This document shows, one piece after another, positions 61,101-64,000 of a stretch of 64,000 nucleotides of DNA (the first letter of the stretch is position 1; each line of letters starts with the position of its first letter). A program made the position numbers and the translations under genes. This DNA is from Parus major (taxonomy: Eukaryota > Chordata > Aves > Passeriformes > Paridae). The notes beneath the pieces are model-generated. The model saw only the letters and a list, made by a program, of their open reading frames with translations. It searched no databases and had not been told where the DNA came from. Where the stretch lies: NCBI RefSeq assembly GCF_001522545.3, contig NC_031796.1, positions 4,205,099 through 4,269,098 on the forward strand, read 5' to 3'.

Positions 61101-63695
61101 AGGGTGAGCACTTTGTGCTGGTTCCAAGCCACCCTTGGTGATACCACACTTGATACAGACACCCACCCATGTCACTCTGCCCAGAGCCCACCACTGGGGA
61201 TGGGTGCTGGGGCAAACCCTGAGTCAGTGCTGAAGGGAAGTGGTGGTCCCCAGCATCCCAGGTTCTGTGCTCAGGGATACTTGCCAGAATTTGTTTTGCA
61301 CAGAGCCAGGATGTTCTGTCAGGGCTCAGGACCATGCATAGTACGTACTGAATCCCCAGTGATGCTTTTACCCTTTCCATTTGTTCTCTTCCCAGATTCC
61401 AAAGTTTTTCTTATCTACAACACTGGCGCACAGGACTGCCTGGAGGCCAAGGACTCGCTGGTGCGACTGGCCAAGGGCTGCAACGCCAGTGCCCCAGCCC
61501 AGCAGTGGAAATGGGTCTCCCGAAATCGCCTCTTCAGTGTAGGGGCCATGCAGTGCCTGGGGGTGTCATGGCATGGGGCCAACACCACGGCGGGGTTGCA
61601 CCTCTTGGCCACCTATGAGTGCGACCGCGAGTCAGTCAACATGCGCTGGAGCTGCCGTGGGCTCGGGGAGCAGCTCTCGCAGCATCTAGGTGCCCGCTTG
61701 GGCAATTCTTCCCTGGACAGGGGGGATCAGGTGCATGGCTCACAGTGGAGGACATATGGCACCGAGGAGGATCTGTGCTCCATGCCCTACTCTGGTAACA
61801 CTTCCTTGGGCATTATTGTTATCCTGTATCCCAGACCAGCCCCAGAACATGAGCTGAGGCGCTGTGGTGCTACAGCAATTGGGTTCTGCCTGGGAAGCTC
61901 AGTCCCACCTTGCTGGGGCTACAGAACCAGGCAGGATCAGGGCGATGGGGAGTGGGAAACCTCTGGGCACCCCATAACCACCCACACTGGGCCAACCCGC
62001 ACCCCTCACCCCAGATCTCTCTCCAGTCCCTATAGACGTATCCTCAAGCAAGGGCTCCTCTTTTCCCTCAGAGATTTACACCATCCAGGGCAATTCACAT
62101 GGGAAGCCCTGCACCATCCCCTTCAAGTATGACAACCAGTGGTTTCATGAGTGCACCAGCACGGGGCGAGAGGACGGGCACCTCTGGTGTGCCACCACCC
62201 AGGACTATGGCAAGGACGAGCGGTGGGGCTTCTGCCCCATAAAGAGTAAGTAGGGGGACACATCCCATGGGAAAAAGCAAAAACTCCATGCCAGTCCCTC
62301 TTGGGGACTTCCAGGCTTCTCCTTTCCCCCTGCAAAGAGTACTGCCAGAGCAGCAAGTTATTGGCATTTACTGGGTAATTGGAAGGGTGTTTGTGTCTGG
62401 TGTTGGGTGCTCACCATGCTCATCCCCACAGGCAATGACTGTGAGACCTTCTGGGACAAGGACCACCTCACGAACAGCTGCTACCAGTTCAACTTCCAGT
62501 CAACACTGTCGTGGCGGGAAGCCTGGAACAGCTGTGAGCAGCAAGGGGCTAACCTGCTGAGCATCACAGAGATCCATGAGCAGACCTACATCAATGGTGA
62601 GATTCTGTCAGCCTGGCTGTGCACTCCTCATCTGGGGCAGAGCTGATGGCACTGTGGGCGTTGCTGCTGCCAGTTTGCTCCGCCTGCCCCAGGTTTGGGG
62701 GGATGACAAGCTGGGGACTGAGCTGGGCTGGAGGGACTGATTCTACCCCTCTGGCTGTGTTGGCTCCAGGTCTGTTGACTGGATACAGCTCCACGCTCTG
62801 GATTGGGCTGAATGACCTGGATATCAATGGAGGCTGGCAGTGGTCAGACAACTCGCCCCTCAAGTACCTGAACTGGGAGAATGGTGAGACAGGGGAAGTT
62901 GTGGTGGTGATGGGGCCTGAGGAACACTGTGACCACTAGAGATGGCCCCATGGCAGGGGAGGTGGTTCAGGCTGCTGCAGGGTATCCCCTTGCTGCGTGG
63001 GGACAGAGAGCCCCAGGGGCCTGTGTAACAGCCTGGGACATCTGTGGAGCTAGAGCAGAGATACAGGGTGCTAAGGGGGAATTGGTCCTCTGCAAACACT
63101 TGTTGACCATGTGGATAACCTGGGTTGGCATTCCTTGTTTGGTGGGTTGCTGCATCCCTGCTTATTGCTGGAGTGTGGCTGAGGAATGGTCCCCAGCTGC
63201 AGACACCCATCCCTAACCCTGGTACTCAGAGGGAAGAGGGCCCATTGGTCATGCCTTGTACTTGGGGGAATATAGTTATACCCTCAAAGGAAGTTTGAGG
63301 ACAGGTGGGAGCAGTTCAGGTCTGGTACTTTGACCCCCTGACTGCTATCAACATTTCCAGGTAAAACAGTGACCTTTAGGTTCTGACGCATTGAGGCACT
63401 ATAAATAATCCTGGACATGCTGGGGCCATGTCTTCATCATGCAAAATAACAAAATTAAAGGGGTTTTACTGGTGTTGAAACAAGGAGAGCTGCATTGATG
63501 GCTCTTCCCTGGCTTCTCAGTAGCATGTTCCCTCCTTATCCCACTCTCCAGACCAGCCTGACAACCCCAGTGAGGAGAACTGCGGGGTGATTCGCACTGA
63601 GTCATCTGGGGGATGGCAGAACCGCGACTGTGGCATCGCCCTCCCCTACGTCTGCAAGAAGAAGCCCAATGCCACAGCTGACCCCTTCCTGACAG
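48996..63695 (+). CDS. MRC2: C-type mannose receptor 2 (Endo180/uPARAP), 5' part: exons 1-6 of a longer gene
   Basis: Type I endocytic receptor of the mannose-receptor family that binds and internalises collagens and associates with the urokinase receptor at the cell surface (family knowledge). Six exons give 1111 nt in one frame, 370 residues of a protein that is ~1480 residues in human. Order: signal peptide (1 to about 36), cysteine-rich ricin-like domain (~41-165), fibronectin type II domain (~180-228, Cys185, 199, 211, 226) and C-type lectin domain 1 (~233-358). The remaining seven lectin domains, transmembrane segment and cytoplasmic tail lie to the right of the window. Sequence identity in the FN2 and CTLD1 parts is very high (CTIPFKYDNQWFH, DYGKDERWGFC), whereas the signal peptide is divergent. 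The family paralogues MRC1, PLA2R1 and LY75 fit less well, and the position next to TLK2 matches human MRC2. Confidence 0.95.
52755..52769. repeat. Short (TA)n microsatellite
   Basis: Seven TA units followed by T in MRC2 intron 1. Too short to be a strong feature, but likely to vary in length. Confidence 0.8.
52824..52839. repeat. Run of 16 G
   Basis: Uninterrupted poly-G in MRC2 intron 1, followed by CGG. Such runs are unstable and prone to sequencing error, so the exact length should not be trusted. Confidence 0.85.
53230..53234. repeat. Target-site duplication, left copy (AGTGG)
   Basis: Five bases directly before the LTR, identical to 54740-54744 directly after it, as produced by retroviral integrase at insertion. 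Confidence 0.85.
53235..54739 (-). mobile_element. Solo LTR of an endogenous retrovirus, 1505 bp, complete
   Basis: The element starts TGTCGTGG and ends CCATGACA, near-perfect terminal inverted repeats of the TG...CA type. The 5 bases before it (53230-53234) and after it (54740-54744) are both AGTGG, a 5-bp target-site duplication. There is no internal retroviral region, so it is a solo LTR left by recombination between two LTRs. The minus-strand orientation is inferred from an AATAAA on that strand at 53363-53368, 128 bp from that strand's 3' end, a normal R/U5 spacing. A 5-bp duplication fits ERVL-like or some ERVK-like families. The sequence resembles LTRs I associate with songbirds, without a name I can confirm. 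It encodes no protein. Confidence 0.85.
54083..54178. repeat. Exact 48-bp tandem duplication inside the LTR
   Basis: Copies 54083-54130 and 54131-54178 are identical over 48 bases, each beginning CTCCTTCTCTCTCTGGGT and ending TCTCATCTGGG. Tandem repeats of this size in a U3 region often act as enhancer repeats in retroviral LTRs. The exact identity suggests either that the element is young or that the duplication is recent. Confidence 0.95.
54740..54744. repeat. Target-site duplication, right copy (AGTGG)
   Basis: Pairs with 53230-53234 on the other side of the LTR and fixes its exact ends. Confidence 0.85.
56267..56640 (-). mobile_element. CR1 LINE fragment, 3' end, reverse orientation
   Basis: Reads as the reverse complement of the avian CR1 3' region. 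It runs from AATGGCTTGGGTTGAAAGGG, through CTGCCATGGGCAGGGACACC and AAGAATTTCTTCCCAGTAT, to CTGAACATCCCCAGCTCTCC. Conservation is patchy, consistent with an old 5'-truncated insertion. It lies antisense in MRC2 intron 1. No coding capacity is visible. Confidence 0.85.
61396..61794 (+). CDS. MRC2: MRC2 exon 2 (residues 39-172, cysteine-rich domain)
   Basis: 399 nt, acceptor cccag|ATT, donor TCTG|gtaaca. It encodes the N-terminal cysteine-rich, ricin-type beta-trefoil domain. It begins DSKVFLIYNTGAQDCLEA, has the QxW-like QQWKWVSRNRLF, then MQCLG and YECDRES, and ends EEDLCSMPYS. In this family the domain of MRC1 binds sulphated sugars; that of MRC2 is not known to do so. Candidate N-glycosylation sites are NAS, NTT and NSS. 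The next intron is 277 bp. Confidence 0.95.
62072..62245 (+). CDS. MRC2: MRC2 exon 3 (residues 172-230, fibronectin type II domain)
   Basis: 174 nt, acceptor ctcag|AGA, donor AAAGA|gtaagt. A complete fibronectin type II module with its four cysteines (185, 199, 211, 226) and conserved aromatics (Trp195, Trp210, Trp223). This module binds collagen in the family. One difference from the human sequence as I remember it is Glu198 where human has Gly (FHEC versus FHGC). The next intron is 186 bp. Confidence 0.96.
62432..62596 (+). CDS. MRC2: MRC2 exon 4 (residues 230-285, first half of C-type lectin domain 1)
   Basis: 165 nt, acceptor cacag|GCA, donor AATG|gtgaga. It starts CTLD1 with NDCETFWDK, then SCYQFNFQSTLSWREAW and LLSITEIHEQTYIN. 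Cys233, Cys246 and Cys264 are the expected first disulphide cysteines of a long-form C-type lectin fold. The next intron is 173 bp. Confidence 0.96.
62770..62883 (+). CDS. MRC2: MRC2 exon 5 (residues 285-323, core of C-type lectin domain 1)
   Basis: 114 nt, acceptor tccag|GTC, donor AATG|gtgaga. It contains the hallmark WIGLND (residues 295-300) and WQWSDNSPLKYLNW. The following 668-bp intron (62884-63551) shows nothing recognisable. Confidence 0.96.
63552..63695 (+). CDS. MRC2: MRC2 exon 6 (residues 323-371, end of C-type lectin domain 1)
   Basis: 144 nt, acceptor tccag|ACC, donor ACAG|gtgagc. It encodes QPDNPSEENCGVIRT, then GWQNRDC and LPYVCKKKPNAT, completing CTLD1 (Cys333, Cys349, Cys357). 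CTLD1 of this receptor lacks the classical EPN/WND calcium-sugar set; sugar binding in Endo180 is assigned to CTLD2, outside the window. The gene continues beyond 64000; 63696-64000 is intron. Confidence 0.96.
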
Positions 63696-64000
63696 GTGAG
63701 CAGGGGATGACCAGAATTGGGAATGGGCAGCTCTGTAACCCATCTAGGCATGCTCCCACTCCAGCATGGTCAGGGGATGCTGCCTGACAGGTGCCCATTG
63801 TGTTCTCAGCTTGCTGGTGTCCTAGGTGTGCAGAGCAGGGCTTGAGCTCCCTAGATTTAGGAAAAGTCATCCCCAAGGAACATTTCCAAGAAATGCTTGG
63901 TGCCATTCCAGGTTTGGTGATAATGGAGGGATGGAGAGCAACAGGTCCCTGTGGTCCCCAGAGGAGGGGATGCTCTCTGCTCTGCTCTGCCCTCATTTCT

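Larger units (their letters stand above)
49111..61395 (+). other. MRC2: MRC2 intron 1 (12.3 kb)
   Basis: The long first intron of MRC2. Its first ~600 bases continue the CpG island. It holds a short (TA)n run at 52755-52769, a 16-base G run at 52824-52839, a complete solo LTR at 53235-54739, a minus-strand CR1 fragment at ~56267-56640 and a 17-base T run at 56665-56681. I found no exon-like block with coding character in it. A long first intron with regulatory content is usual for this type of gene (inference). Confidence 0.85.

Overview
The window is vertebrate nuclear DNA, most likely from a bird and probably a songbird (passerine). Three things point there. The exons are small, with GT-AG introns, and encode proteins very close to human TLK2 and MRC2. 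Several fragments look like CR1 LINEs, the typical avian retrotransposon. One complete solo endogenous-retrovirus LTR resembles LTR families I associate with passerines. Placing it in a bird is inference; the two genes are clear.

Positions 1-330 are a CpG-rich block, probably the TLK2 promoter/5' region or its edge. From 1576 to 39962 lies the complete coding part of TLK2 (Tousled-like kinase 2) on the + strand. It has 21 coding exons totalling 2253 nt, which join in frame to 750 residues plus stop. This matches the length of the shorter human isoform as I remember it. A polyadenylation signal follows at 40396. From about 40.4 to 48.4 kb is intergenic sequence with no gene I can support. A strong CpG island at about 48.4-49.7 kb holds the first exon of MRC2 (Endo180/uPARAP), also on the + strand. 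MRC2 then has a 12.3-kb intron 1 and exons 2-6 (61396-63695), and runs off the right edge of the window. The part present encodes the signal peptide, the cysteine-rich domain, the fibronectin type II domain and the first C-type lectin domain.

The two genes have no shared pathway. TLK2 is a nuclear kinase acting on the ASF1 histone chaperones; MRC2 is a cell-surface collagen-uptake receptor. Their order and orientation match human chromosome 17q23, so this is a conserved synteny block.

Mobile DNA is sparse: CR1 fragments at about 21.6, 28.1, 34.2, 39.5 and 56.3 kb, and the LTR at 53235-54739. The LTR has a 5-bp target duplication and an internal 48-bp tandem duplication, and sits antisense in MRC2 intron 1. 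The oddities best worth checking are a 19-bp-arm hairpin at 5469-5510, a perfect 11-bp-arm hairpin at 10959-10984, an exon-like block at 747-833, short tandem duplications beside TLK2 exons, and the solo LTR. I see no sign of a previously undescribed biological system.
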